Shown here piece by piece: positions 17,301 through 24,784 of a DNA stretch of 39,079 nucleotides (the stretch's first letter is position 1; every line of letters begins with the position of its first letter). A program made the translations under genes and the position numbers. The stretch is taken from the IMG/VR virus record IMGVR_UViG_3300027791_000055, positions 1 through 39,079 of that record, one strand, 5' to 3'. The notes under the pieces are model-generated. The model searched no databases, was not told the DNA's origin, and worked only from the letters and a program-made list of their open reading frames with translations. The DNA comes from a virus.

Positions 17301-18489
17301 TGACGAGAAGGGCGAAGCCGAGTATATCGATCTGTCATACATGCTGCCCTATGAGTTCATGCTCACTCCCGCCCGCGCCGCCATGCAAGAGTACTTTGCC
17401 AAAGGTTCTGTTGACGCAGGGTTTGCAGAGCAAGTTAGCATGGCATCGTGGGAAGGATTCAAGAAGTTTGCGGAACCCTTTGCCTCAGAGGCCATGGCTG
17501 CGGAACGAATCATTGACGTTACTACACGCCAAGGGAAAACCCAAACGGGTGCAGAAATATATGAACCCGCCGAGCCTTTGGGAGACAGGTTGTCCAAGTC
17601 GTTGACCCATGTCGTTGGTGCGTTTCTCCCAGGCATCGTGGACCAAGTCACAACAGTTAAGGGCGGCGAGTTTGTTCAGGGCCGTTCGCTTCGTGCGCTT
17701 ACAGGAACGCCGTCCAAACAAGGGGACGAGTACACACCGTTTGAAGAAGCAGGAACTATGCTTACTGGTCTTCGGGCATTGAAGCTCAACATACCTCGCA
17801 GTCTTAGCTATGCGGGGTCTGAATATTCTGGCCTTAGATCCAGTGCGGTATCGATCTTTACAAAGGTTGCTGATGACAATGATGCCACAAAAGAAGATGT
17901 GATCAACGCCTACGTCAAAGCAAACGATGCTCGTCGTCGTCAACAGGCTGCGTTAAAAGCAAAGATAGACACAGCCATGGCTGCAGGCATGAGCCGTCGG
18001 GAAATATACAAAGCGTTTGATAACTCCGGTGTTTCTAAAAAGGAACTAAGTTTGATAATGAAAAACAAGTACGTCCCAATCACTATGAGCCGAAACTTAA
18101 TTCGAGAGGTTAACCAAGAGGTTAACCAGAAACAAGAGAATCGAATCCTTCAACGACTTCCAAAGCAGGAGATCAACGACATCCGCCGTTCGTTAATGCG
18201 CACAGAGATTGTTCCTACTGGAGAGGCTGAGTTGTTTGGCGTGGAAGGTTCAAACGAGGCACCTGTGTTTGGCGTCCCTGTCGAGATGCCTGCACCGACA
18301 CCGTCCCCCACACCGCAAGCAGCCCCGTCATTCGTTGACACCGCTTCGGAAGCAGTCAGTGGAGCGGCGGACTCGTTCTCCGATCTGGGTGGTAACTTGT
18401 TGCAACGTGCTCGGACCTTGGCCCCAGGTCTCTTAGGTGACCCGAAGAACCAAGATATTATAAACCGAGCTAACCAGCCACGTCAGTGA
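14347..18489 (+). CDS. Giant internal virion / DNA ejection protein, 1380 aa
   Basis: The largest gene. Residues 4-36 are three copies of an 11-residue unit (E/K)LFGVAADEGP, and near the C-terminus ELFGVEG and PVFGVPVEM repeat the FGV core. In between lie Ala/Gly-rich amphipathic helices (AAIPVLGWVSKAGKASAA), a helical domain around residues 325-480, and the segments NPLSQVRNFISNTFVVGANG, KLGDDYWKVVGALGEKARYG and IPVVGNFMAFPAEIIRTSGN. Such alternation suits the T7 gp16-like class, which extrudes into the host envelope to carry DNA. No lysozyme domain is apparent. GGAG at 14337-14340 gives the start. It ends by overlapping the convergent minus-strand gene by seven bases. Confidence 0.65.
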   Translation: MAEKLFGVAADEGPELFGVAANEGSELFGVAADEEPESDQTVLGSVARGVGAGVVDIVQGVGELGAIGLEATGVADEGAQEATSQFFEDAKNSLGFTPERTAGKVVEMVVNYGSAAIPVLGWVSKAGKASAAVKAGTALPAAKTWFGKSAVEFGKKSNLAKTQAGRAVLTTAGTGVADFLVSPSTNTSLADSWDAMPEQLRTEDEEGITGMALAGVRLRNKFRLGLEGAMFNAAGEVLLPVIGGTVRSAAMVPGVPATARALSKGLNFLGEKATSVPFVRRYLTPNGFTPPEIADAIRTAEAVGETEQGIAAQLLANYDGAMKKAISAQKLKRGEKKAAVQKAYNTTMDYLTGEVKRSDFVKAYSEKAAGAADAMRMQVDDLSKSFKSSVDAAPNLDDATKSTLKAQFDANQGSYIRRVYELHTRPENFSTPVAQMPQYKGALDQVSKYLMRKDPLLAADPVAATQKASQEIDKIFNQTLNATGLTPEARAQAAKYTKGQGASAEKGRASLFNVSQGMLEGRSQMLTEAPMLREMMGEIRDPKEAFLRTIDSLSSTMAGQRLFDTVSGGIDPATLVPRNARPLAEAVSEMNAGARPMVIDGANLTDNQIADLTGDMGYVKAGEVDLENAFGGKFGSLSGNYVPVEVYNALTTPSRAYSGVQDALAVSLQLKGISQMSKTVLNPLSQVRNFISNTFVVGANGLLGRNMGVLESAEVLLANALDSPEQYKLLRALSDEGAIGQNIQVNELTRLMKEQVEGGVSARLRQGGEKFIGSKLGAPVRFMQKTYKLGDDYWKVVGALGEKARYGAAMRKAKIDIDNLTPAVQEALARSGLAQRSSSIAGTDFGNMFVTDIVRQTMPTYSMVPEAIKQLRRIPVVGNFMAFPAEIIRTSGNIVSRSLKEMGFQATDDLVKAMGKEQADIFARQVRAIGAQRLSGYVAMAGAAPIAFKGAAHDMLGVTEAEEDILQAGAAPWTKGNTLVYLTKPDEKGEAEYIDLSYMLPYEFMLTPARAAMQEYFAKGSVDAGFAEQVSMASWEGFKKFAEPFASEAMAAERIIDVTTRQGKTQTGAEIYEPAEPLGDRLSKSLTHVVGAFLPGIVDQVTTVKGGEFVQGRSLRALTGTPSKQGDEYTPFEEAGTMLTGLRALKLNIPRSLSYAGSEYSGLRSSAVSIFTKVADDNDATKEDVINAYVKANDARRRQQAALKAKIDTAMAAGMSRREIYKAFDNSGVSKKELSLIMKNKYVPITMSRNLIREVNQEVNQKQENRILQRLPKQEINDIRRSLMRTEIVPTGEAELFGVEGSNEAPVFGVPVEMPAPTPSPTPQAAPSFVDTASEAVSGAADSFSDLGGNLLQRARTLAPGLLGDPKNQDIINRANQPRQ
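14356..14454 (+). repeat. Three tandem 33-bp repeats encoding LFGVAADEGP
   Basis: Units start at 14356, 14389 and 14422. They are nearly identical at DNA level, each with CTATTTGGCGTTGCCGCT followed by GACGAGG or AACGAGG. They encode a short acidic linear motif at the very N-terminus of the giant ejection protein. Confidence 0.85.
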
Positions 18490-18692
18490 ACATTGATAGA
18501 TAACTCGACGCCGTTGCCGCCAAACAGACGAACCAGTTCGTCACAGGTGGCCTCGGTCTCGTCGATAACATCTGGATCATTGGTCAGGGCTGCTAGGTTT
18601 AGGGTTACGGCAATCAGGTCAAGCAGCGCATCGATCTGTACCTTGTGCATTTGACGGAAGCCTAGTGCTTGCAGGTCTTCTATATGTGTCAT
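18483..18692 (-). CDS. Small acidic protein downstream of DNA polymerase
   Basis: A 69-residue acidic protein, MTHIEDLQALGFRQM..., predicted mostly helical with a Leu-rich centre (IDALLDLIAVTLNLAALTND). The ATG at 18692 overlaps the polymerase stop as ATGA, which fixes the start. An upstream in-frame ATG at 18707 is less likely. It is the last gene of the replication operon and overlaps the 3' end of the late operon by seven bases. I do not recognise the family. Confidence 0.65.
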   Translation of the reverse strand: MTHIEDLQALGFRQMHKVQIDALLDLIAVTLNLAALTNDPDVIDETEATCDELVRLFGGNGVELSINVH

Positions 18693-20602
18693 TCGATTTC
18701 TCCCCAATCATCTTGAATATCAACGTCAATTTTAGATGGAACCTTTAGCTGGACTCCGTTCTCCATGATCTCCTTGATCCTGGCAGTCTGCTCTGGGCTA
18801 TCTATGTTAAAGCATAGCTCGTCATGTACCGTTAGCATAGGAGTATATCCCTCACTGTAACAATCGAGCATAGCCTTCTTGGTTTGGTCCGCCGCCGATC
18901 CTTGGATCAAACGGTTGAGTGCTTTGTATGTGAAGGCGCGGCGGATACCCATGCCGTTGACTCCCCCGTATTCCTTCAACGCCTCCTCGTGGGGCAAAGG
19001 TTTGCCTGCCCCGAACGTAGTGGGCTCCCAAAGGTGGAAGCGGCACAGACGACCTAACACCGTCCGGATTTGCCCTGAGTTTGCGGCCCTACGAGAAGCC
19101 ATCTCAGCCAGTGCCTTAACAAACGGCACCATCTCGCGGTGCTGCTGCAGCAATCCCTTCGCCTCATCTGGATCGACGCCCAGTTGATCGGCTAGCTTTG
19201 CCACACCCATCCCGTACATAATCCCGAGGTTCACGGCCTTCGCTTCCTTGCGCTTGATCCCAGCTAGGTCAGCGACAATCTGGTGGAGGTCTACATCAGC
19301 GGTGTTGTACTGGTGGACAATGTCCGCGAGCAGATCCTGCCCTTGGATCTCCCCAACGCTGGCGGCGAAGTGTACGAGTAATCTTGGTTCTTGGCTAGAA
19401 TAATCGAACGATCCCCACTTGTACCCCTCTTCTGGGATAAAAAGACCGCGGATTAGTTTCTTGATGTCCTTGTCCCGCGCCGGAATCTGCTGGAGATTGG
19501 GGTTCGAGGAGGAGAATCTGCCCGTGACCGTGCCGCCCTCGTCCCTCCGAGTGGAGTGGAGCTCCGTGTGGATGCGCCCGTTGTGCTCGTGCCGCAGGAT
19601 GCTGTCGATAAACGTGCTGTCAGCCTTGTCGAACTCCCGCAGCTTAACCAGCTTCTGGCATATCTCAGACGGGTGGTTGTTTAGATACGCTTTGTTGAAC
19701 GAGGGCGCACCCCTCTCGGTCCTTGGGTACTCAAGGCCCAGCTTGTCAAACATCTTAGCGATGGATGCAGAGGCCCAGATGTCTACCTCAAGCCCAGCTT
19801 CCTTCTCGATCAAACGCCGCATCTCTTTAGACTTGCTGCGGATTAACTTCTTGTTGCGATCAGCCTTGTCCAGATCAACGCGCACCCCTTTGCTCCGCAT
19901 GTCCAGCAAGCAAGGGATTAGTTTGGTCTCAGTGTTCCAGATGTCCCACAGCTTCTGCTCATCCAATTGGATCTTCAGGGCCTGCCAGAGTTTCAGTGTC
20001 GCCACAGCATCGCGTTCGGCGTAGGCCCCAACATACATCGGGGGTAACTGCCACATCTCTGCCTTGGGATCGATGCCCCACGCCGCAGCCGCAGCCTTCA
20101 ACATCTTCTCGTCTTTGCGTACCCCAGCATAGTCCCGAGCCATCGCATCAAGGCCAAAGGACCAGCGGTTCTCGTCAACCAGAGCGCCTGTAATCATGGT
20201 GTCGATCATCCGACCCTTGATCTCGACGCCCTCGGCCCGCATCCAACCCGCATCGTAGGTTGCGTTATGCATTATTACATCCATCTCAGGGACAGCCATC
20301 TGCTTCTTTAGCCACTTCAACGTGATCCTTGGATCAAGGTTGTGCCCGTTCTCGTGGCGGATAGGGAAGTACCCCTTGTACTCTCCCGCTGCGACAGCGA
20401 TCCCGATGATGTGCCCGTCTTTCCTAGACCAGCCTGGGCCAAGCGTCTTGATGTTCGGGTCCTTGGTTTCCAGATCAACAGCAACTTCTTTATAGCCTGT
20501 CAGGTCTGGGTACTCCGGCGGTATGTTCCAGTCCGAGTCTATCATGTCCATCTCCCCTTTAAACTGGTGGTGCAGATCGCTTCCGAATAGGTTCTCTGAC
20601 AT
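18689..20602 (-). CDS. polA: Family A DNA polymerase with 3'-5' exonuclease
   Basis: A 637-residue replicative polymerase. Proofreading motifs: Exo I VDLET (D43, E45), Exo II HNATYD (H112-D117), Exo III YAERD (Y194-D198). Polymerase motifs: A, FDYSSQEPR with D400; B, R451/K455/L459/Y463 in EAKAVNLGIMYG; C, TVHDE with D594. The 5'-3' exonuclease domain of bacterial Pol I is absent, as usual in phage replicases. The position equal to E. coli Phe762 is Leu459. The chosen ATG at 20602 shares a base with the upstream stop (TGATG). It sits late in the replication operon after helicase and primase. All catalytic residues I looked for are present. Confidence 0.95.
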   Translation of the reverse strand: MSENLFGSDLHHQFKGEMDMIDSDWNIPPEYPDLTGYKEVAVDLETKDPNIKTLGPGWSRKDGHIIGIAVAAGEYKGYFPIRHENGHNLDPRITLKWLKKQMAVPEMDVIMHNATYDAGWMRAEGVEIKGRMIDTMITGALVDENRWSFGLDAMARDYAGVRKDEKMLKAAAAAWGIDPKAEMWQLPPMYVGAYAERDAVATLKLWQALKIQLDEQKLWDIWNTETKLIPCLLDMRSKGVRVDLDKADRNKKLIRSKSKEMRRLIEKEAGLEVDIWASASIAKMFDKLGLEYPRTERGAPSFNKAYLNNHPSEICQKLVKLREFDKADSTFIDSILRHEHNGRIHTELHSTRRDEGGTVTGRFSSSNPNLQQIPARDKDIKKLIRGLFIPEEGYKWGSFDYSSQEPRLLVHFAASVGEIQGQDLLADIVHQYNTADVDLHQIVADLAGIKRKEAKAVNLGIMYGMGVAKLADQLGVDPDEAKGLLQQHREMVPFVKALAEMASRRAANSGQIRTVLGRLCRFHLWEPTTFGAGKPLPHEEALKEYGGVNGMGIRRAFTYKALNRLIQGSAADQTKKAMLDCYSEGYTPMLTVHDELCFNIDSPEQTARIKEIMENGVQLKVPSKIDVDIQDDWGEIE

Positions 20603-20931
20603 CAATTATCTTTCTTTAGGTGCAAAGCTATACGCTTTTGGATGTCGTTCTCACGATCCGTGAACTCTGAGCCCAACGCACTGTAGCCACACTTGTCGAT
20701 CCACGAGTCTACCTTGTCGAGGTCGTTGAGCAGCCGTGCCGTCTTCAACCAGTCCATCATCAGCGCAATGTGCCGCTCGGTCACATGCCCGTGAGTCATC
20801 ATCGCCTCTTTGATGATGGCGTTCCAGCCTACTGCAATCCGAGAGAAGTTCTCGAACGCATCCCCGTAGTCCTTGGCCCTCGATCCATTGATCAGTTCTT
20901 TTGCTGTGTCTAAGACTTCATCACGTTTCAT
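20602..20931 (-). CDS. DUF6378-family protein
   Basis: A 109-residue helical protein with the DUF6378 signature: RAKDYGDAFENFSRIAVGW, HIALMMDWLKTARLL, VDSWIDKCGYSALG. The family is common in phages, often close to nucleotide metabolism or replication genes; the fold recalls MazG-type all-alpha proteins, but the function is not established. The ATG at 20931 lies within the end of the previous gene; a TTG six bases upstream is an alternative. It is coupled to the polymerase gene by TGATG. Confidence 0.8.
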   Translation of the reverse strand: MKRDEVLDTAKELINGSRAKDYGDAFENFSRIAVGWNAIIKEAMMTHGHVTERHIALMMDWLKTARLLNDLDKVDSWIDKCGYSALGSEFTDRENDIQKRIALHLKKDN

Positions 20932-21277
20932 CTTCAAAATCCTCGGCAGTGAACTCGTATAAACCTAAAGCGTCTTGCAGCGCACTTGCACGGCGTCTGG
21001 TTCTAAAAAACCCTGCATGTTCTGGGTTATGTTCCATAAATCTACGAGCATACCAAGCACGGTAGTTGTTGTTTAGCTTGAACGTAGACTTGCCATCTAC
21101 ATCTGCTTGGTCTGTCTCCCAGCGGATTCGCTCAAAAATAGCACTGACTGAGTAGTGATTGAACCCTCGGTTAATAATCTCTGTAGTGAACCGAACAAAC
21201 AGTTCGGTAACCTTGGGGTGTTTATTAGAGAATACTGCCGCCTCGGCATCGATCTCGTGTTTTCTAGTTAGTTTCAT
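20921..21277 (-). CDS. Conserved phage protein of replication operon (118 aa)
   Basis: A 118-residue basic protein with the well-conserved stretch HYSVSAIFERIRWETDQAD and then NNNYRAWYARRFMEHNPEH. I have seen this family in both phages and bacteria, without a known function. The ATG at 21277 is preceded by AGGGAGAC; a longer start would run into the upstream gene. It overlaps its neighbours at both ends. The basic and aromatic-rich core would suit nucleic-acid binding, but nothing diagnostic is visible. Confidence 0.7.
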   Translation of the reverse strand: MKLTRKHEIDAEAAVFSNKHPKVTELFVRFTTEIINRGFNHYSVSAIFERIRWETDQADVDGKSTFKLNNNYRAWYARRFMEHNPEHAGFFRTRRRASALQDALGLYEFTAEDFEDET

Positions 21278-21452
21278 CTGAGTCTCCCTTTTGGACGGAT
21301 AAGTTACCAACCTTTTCGTAATCTGACCCGAAGATTGCATCTAGCATCGGCTCCAGCATTTCTGCCATTACCCTCAGCTCATCCTCTGGTTTAATATCAG
21401 GGTTCTCTGTGACAAATATCAGGGTTCTTGCAATGGCTTCAGTTGCTTTCAT
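21264..21452 (-). CDS. Small acidic protein, 62 aa, unknown
   Basis: A 62-residue acidic, helical protein, MKATEAIARTLIFVTENPDI, with Met/Leu/Glu-rich middle (VMAEMLEPMLDAIFG). The start ATG overlaps the helicase stop as ATGA and the end overlaps the next gene by 14 bases, so it is firmly embedded in the operon. No family recognised. Confidence 0.65.
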   Translation of the reverse strand: MKATEAIARTLIFVTENPDIKPEDELRVMAEMLEPMLDAIFGSDYEKVGNLSVQKGDSDETN

Positions 21453-23008
21453 AATGTGTACCTGTATTTGTTATCGGTTTGTAAAATGTAGAGCGTGTGT
21501 CGGGCTCTGGTAACACCAACGTAAAACGCACGGTGCTCATCCTCTTGGTATCTGGACCCAACGCAAGCCTTAGTGGACGCTGTATATACAATGCAGTTGT
21601 CATCCTCGCCGCCCTTCATCGCATGAAACGTGGACAGTTTGATCCGAGGCGGTGACAGAAGGTCCTCGCCCCTACGCTGGATCGCATCAATATAGTTGCG
21701 CTCAGAAACACTGACCCTGAGTACGTTATACGCAGATATCTCCGCCCCTTTTAGCAATCCGTAATCCGATTGGAGTTGTTGCATTCCAACCTCGGCCTCC
21801 GGATGGATCGCATCCAGCAGTTTGGTAGCACCCCGCCTTAGAGCAGCGTCTTCCCCCTGCTTGGGCAACCCAGTGTACAACTGGCGCAGCCGCTGCAATC
21901 CTATCGTCTTGTCTTGGCACAGGTCCTCCCACGCTAGGATGTTCCCGACCAACTTCTCTGATATGCTAGCATAGCCCTTCATGGAAAACTTAAAGCCGGA
22001 GGCCCGAAACCATTTGGCTAGCTCTCGAACCTGATAGTTTGTTCGCGCCATCACGGTCCATGACCCCTCGTTTACGGGGATATCTTCCAGATGGTAGACG
22101 TAATCAACCAAGCCCTCTTCTTCACGGGGCTGGAACTCTTTCTCCAATCGCCCAGTGATGCGCCGTGAGACGGTGTTAGCCAGACGGTGGACAGACCTTG
22201 GGATGCGGTAGGACTGAGTGAGCCTCTCAACTTGGTTCGAGGATTGGATAAACAAATCAACCTCAACCCCGGTCCAACGGTGTACGGCTTGATCGTCGTC
22301 GCCCGCAATGATCACCTTGCCTGCCCGTTCAGCAATCTTCTTCGCCATCTCCCACTGCAAAGGCGTGAAGTCTTGAGCCTCGTCAATAAACAGATAGTCC
22401 AAGCCAGGGGGATCCCCGATGTCGATGTACTTCTCGATCATGTCAACGAAGTCATACTTGCCCATCACCGACTTGTACTCGTTCATCTGCTCGTGGAGTT
22501 GGACCAACTTGGGGTAGAACAAATCCCTGTTCCCCTCCTTGTTGAACTCTTGCTCCAGTGTAACCATCCGATACCGAGCGCGGTGCTCTAGCTGGAGGTA
22601 CTGGGACCCCGATCCACCGATGGTGGGCATGGATACACCGTCATCAATGCTGGTTTTGTCGTCCCCCTCAAAGGTCAGACCTATCTTACTGCCTAGATCA
22701 GCATAGTCCTCGGTGCTCAAAACGTCCTGCTTTTGCAGACCCAGACCGTTAAACCCAAACGAGTGACTCGTCCGCATGTGCGGAAAGTCTTTGGGTGTCA
22801 GGTTGAACTCAGCGCAGGCACGAGAAACCATCTCTTCGATAGCCTTGCGGGTAAACGAAATGACGCCGATGCGGGAAGGGTGTGTGCCGTTGGCAAGTGC
22901 AGCCTTGATCTCTCGGATCAAACGGTGCGTCTTGCCGCAGCCTGGGGGCCCCAAGATCAGAAGTGAGTTGTCAATCCCCACTGACCAGCCATCGTAGAGC
23001 GCAGTCAT
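21449..23008 (-). CDS. UvrD/Rep-type superfamily 1 DNA helicase
   Basis: A 519-residue SF1A helicase. Motif I is GPPGCGKT (residues 20-27), Ia ISFTRKA, II LFIDEAQD (DE at 209-210), III AGDDDQAVHRW (236 on), IV QSYRIPRSV, V STFHAMKGGEDD and VI YVGVTRARHTLYIL. It is shorter than bacterial UvrD (about 720) and lacks the long 1B/2B insertions, as in phage Dda-like forms. Its role would be unwinding ahead of or in support of the polymerase. The ATG at 23008 has GGAG directly upstream and overlaps the AlpA-like stop as ATGA, so I prefer it to the ATG at 23041. Confidence 0.9.
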   Translation of the reverse strand: MTALYDGWSVGIDNSLLILGPPGCGKTHRLIREIKAALANGTHPSRIGVISFTRKAIEEMVSRACAEFNLTPKDFPHMRTSHSFGFNGLGLQKQDVLSTEDYADLGSKIGLTFEGDDKTSIDDGVSMPTIGGSGSQYLQLEHRARYRMVTLEQEFNKEGNRDLFYPKLVQLHEQMNEYKSVMGKYDFVDMIEKYIDIGDPPGLDYLFIDEAQDFTPLQWEMAKKIAERAGKVIIAGDDDQAVHRWTGVEVDLFIQSSNQVERLTQSYRIPRSVHRLANTVSRRITGRLEKEFQPREEEGLVDYVYHLEDIPVNEGSWTVMARTNYQVRELAKWFRASGFKFSMKGYASISEKLVGNILAWEDLCQDKTIGLQRLRQLYTGLPKQGEDAALRRGATKLLDAIHPEAEVGMQQLQSDYGLLKGAEISAYNVLRVSVSERNYIDAIQRRGEDLLSPPRIKLSTFHAMKGGEDDNCIVYTASTKACVGSRYQEDEHRAFYVGVTRARHTLYILQTDNKYRYTL

Positions 23009-23220
23009 AGCTCCTTCCCCCTCGGCCTGCTGCTCACCCAATCCTCAATCTCGGACAGAACCCAGCGGCTAGACGAACGCTTGCTGTGTTCGCTGCCCAG
23101 TACAACAGGGAGTGGGAAGTCGGGGGTTGTTTGAGCCAACTTGTAGACGTACGACTTGGATACCCCCAACAGGTCCGCAACTTCTCCTACCCGCAGGAGT
23201 CTATTAGAATGGGATGTCAT
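23005..23220 (-). CDS. AlpA/HTH_17-type DNA-binding protein
   Basis: A 71-residue winged-helix protein. LLRVGEVADLLGVSKSYVYK is a MerR/excisionase-type helix-turn-helix, followed by the wing segment FPLPVVLG and SSRWVLSEIEDWVSSR, the standard AlpA layout. AlpA-family members act as transcription activators or excisionases. Here it lies inside the replication operon between primase and helicase, overlapping both. No integrase is visible, so excision is not supported; autoregulation of the operon or an origin-binding role is possible. Confidence 0.85.
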   Translation of the reverse strand: MTSHSNRLLRVGEVADLLGVSKSYVYKLAQTTPDFPLPVVLGSEHSKRSSSRWVLSEIEDWVSSRPRGKEL

Positions 23221-24727
23221 CGTTCATCTCCCTTATTGGTAATTCAATGTGATCGTCTTCAAAGGATGGGACTGCCCAGCATCGAAGCGTTGTTCTTCTT
23301 CCGTCGGACTTCTTAATGTTTTCTCGGCTTTGGTCCCCGCCAACGTCCTTGATCAGTTGGATCAACTGCCCACGGTTCTCTACCTTGAACCTACGGTGGT
23401 GCAGGTACTCTATCAAACCTTCCAGTTTGAACTTGGTTACCCCAGCATCAGTCCACGGTTTGTTCATCTCCATCTCTTCAGGAGCCATAGCCCTGATGTG
23501 GCTGGTGCAATAGGACTTGAGGTGGTCTTTGAACTGGCCCTTGATCGTGGCTTCCTCCGGCACTTCTATAACCGTAGCGCCTTGCATCAACTGGTTGACC
23601 ATCTGCTGCCACTTCTGAGGCTTGACTGTAGGAGGCATCAAGTTCATCTGCTCCATGCATGCCCGCTGCCACAGGATCTGATTCTGCAACTGCTCAGTGG
23701 ACAACTGAATCCTCGCGCCGTTGACATCCATGAAGTACACGCGCGGCTCGGACAACATGATCGTCAAGCCTCCAACCGAGGGCATGTCAGGCGCATCAGT
23801 GCTGATCCCAAACTTCCTGCTCGCGCAGAGGGTCGGGTCGCAGTAACTCTTGAATGGTTCTTCCTTGCACTTGTACGCAAAGTCTTTCCGGTCAAGCGAC
23901 TTGCCCAGGTTGATCACCTCTACAGACGGCAGCGGCTCAGAGCACAGCGTCCGGTTGAACTCTTCCAACTTACTCTTCCAGTTGTCGGGGTCCGACAGCT
24001 TGGCATAGATGCCGCACTGGTACATGCATGTATTGCGTGGCGTATCAATTGGCCCATCCGCGAACAGATGCTCAAGGCAGGGCGGTCCATCGGTGAAGTA
24101 CTTGCGCTTCCCAGCAAACCGAAAGCCCTCGAGGTCGGACTCAGACACGCGGGCCTTGTCCACCGCATCTAAGAACTCGTCTAACTCAAGCGCCTCAGTG
24201 TGTGAGTTAAAGCAATAACGCTGGGGCATCTCGGCGTTGAAGTAGGGCATGTTGATAAAGTTGCCCACGTCTCCACGCTCCGCGATGATCGTGTCTTGCT
24301 TCGGGAATATCTCGCAGCCGCTAAAGCCCAGAGCAATAGACATCTCTGTCAAATAATCCCTGATGTTGGCTGCGGGGGCCCAGTCTTTTAGAAACAGATA
24401 CAGGTGAGCGCCGCCCGACTTAGATCGGCAGTGCATCAACGGCAGTTTCAGCTTCTGGATTTTAGCTTGGAGTTCATTGTGGTTCAGGTCATAGACATCG
24501 ATGTCCAGCGCCGCAAACTTGCACATGTTCTCTTCATTAATCGGGATCGCACCAACGCCCTGCTTCCCATCTATGTGGGATTGAACGAGCTCCTCGGTTA
24601 AAGGAGAGCGAACGATCATACTCTTGGATTCTGCCTTGCCGTTTCGTCCAATGCGACCGACAGTGGTCGTGCCGTGTGCAGCCTTTGCACCAACGAATAC
24701 TGCAAGCAATCTCTTTGCTTGTGTCAT
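23204..24727 (-). CDS. Archaeo-eukaryotic-type (TOTE-like) DNA primase
   Basis: A 507-residue primase. The AEP catalytic core has FAALDIDVYD (D75, D77), RSKSGGAHLYLF (H108) and GCEIFPKQ (E139), followed by VGNFINMPYF, as in primases of the TOTE-conflict class. The second half has a Cys cluster (PPCLEHL, RNTCMYQCG, YKCKEEPFKSYCDPTLC) typical of the associated primase C-terminal region. No helicase domain is fused. The last residues, EMNDDIPF, copy the SSB C-terminal tip. AGGAG lies before the ATG, just downstream of an intrinsic terminator. It would make primers for the polymerase in this operon; no DnaG-type primase is seen. Confidence 0.85.
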   Translation of the reverse strand: MTQAKRLLAVFVGAKAAHGTTTVGRIGRNGKAESKSMIVRSPLTEELVQSHIDGKQGVGAIPINEENMCKFAALDIDVYDLNHNELQAKIQKLKLPLMHCRSKSGGAHLYLFLKDWAPAANIRDYLTEMSIALGFSGCEIFPKQDTIIAERGDVGNFINMPYFNAEMPQRYCFNSHTEALELDEFLDAVDKARVSESDLEGFRFAGKRKYFTDGPPCLEHLFADGPIDTPRNTCMYQCGIYAKLSDPDNWKSKLEEFNRTLCSEPLPSVEVINLGKSLDRKDFAYKCKEEPFKSYCDPTLCASRKFGISTDAPDMPSVGGLTIMLSEPRVYFMDVNGARIQLSTEQLQNQILWQRACMEQMNLMPPTVKPQKWQQMVNQLMQGATVIEVPEEATIKGQFKDHLKSYCTSHIRAMAPEEMEMNKPWTDAGVTKFKLEGLIEYLHHRRFKVENRGQLIQLIKDVGGDQSRENIKKSDGRRTTLRCWAVPSFEDDHIELPIREMNDDIPF

Positions 24728-24743
24728 GTACTGCTCCTGTTGT

Positions 24744-24775
24744 GAAAAAGGGAGAGACGTTACCCGCGCCTCTCC
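24744..24775 (-). terminator. Intrinsic terminator between SSB and primase genes
   Basis: On the minus strand GGGAGAG (24775-24769) pairs with CTCTCCC (24755-24749). A G.U pair and two more G-C pairs extend the stem to 10 bp, around a seven-base loop, and TTTTT follows at 24748-24744. It lies 9 bases after the SSB stop and 17 bases before the primase start, inside an otherwise unbroken operon, so it should act as a partial terminator. Confidence 0.8.
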
Positions 24776-24784
24776 CGAGGCTGC

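Noticed and set aside
23005-23220. AlpA-like gene as a phage excisionase
   Set aside because: No integrase or attachment site is in the window, and the gene sits inside a replication operon.
23249-24172. 307-residue plus-strand frame inside the primase
   Set aside because: The minus-strand frame has a complete primase with catalytic residues; the plus-strand product has no recognised motif.
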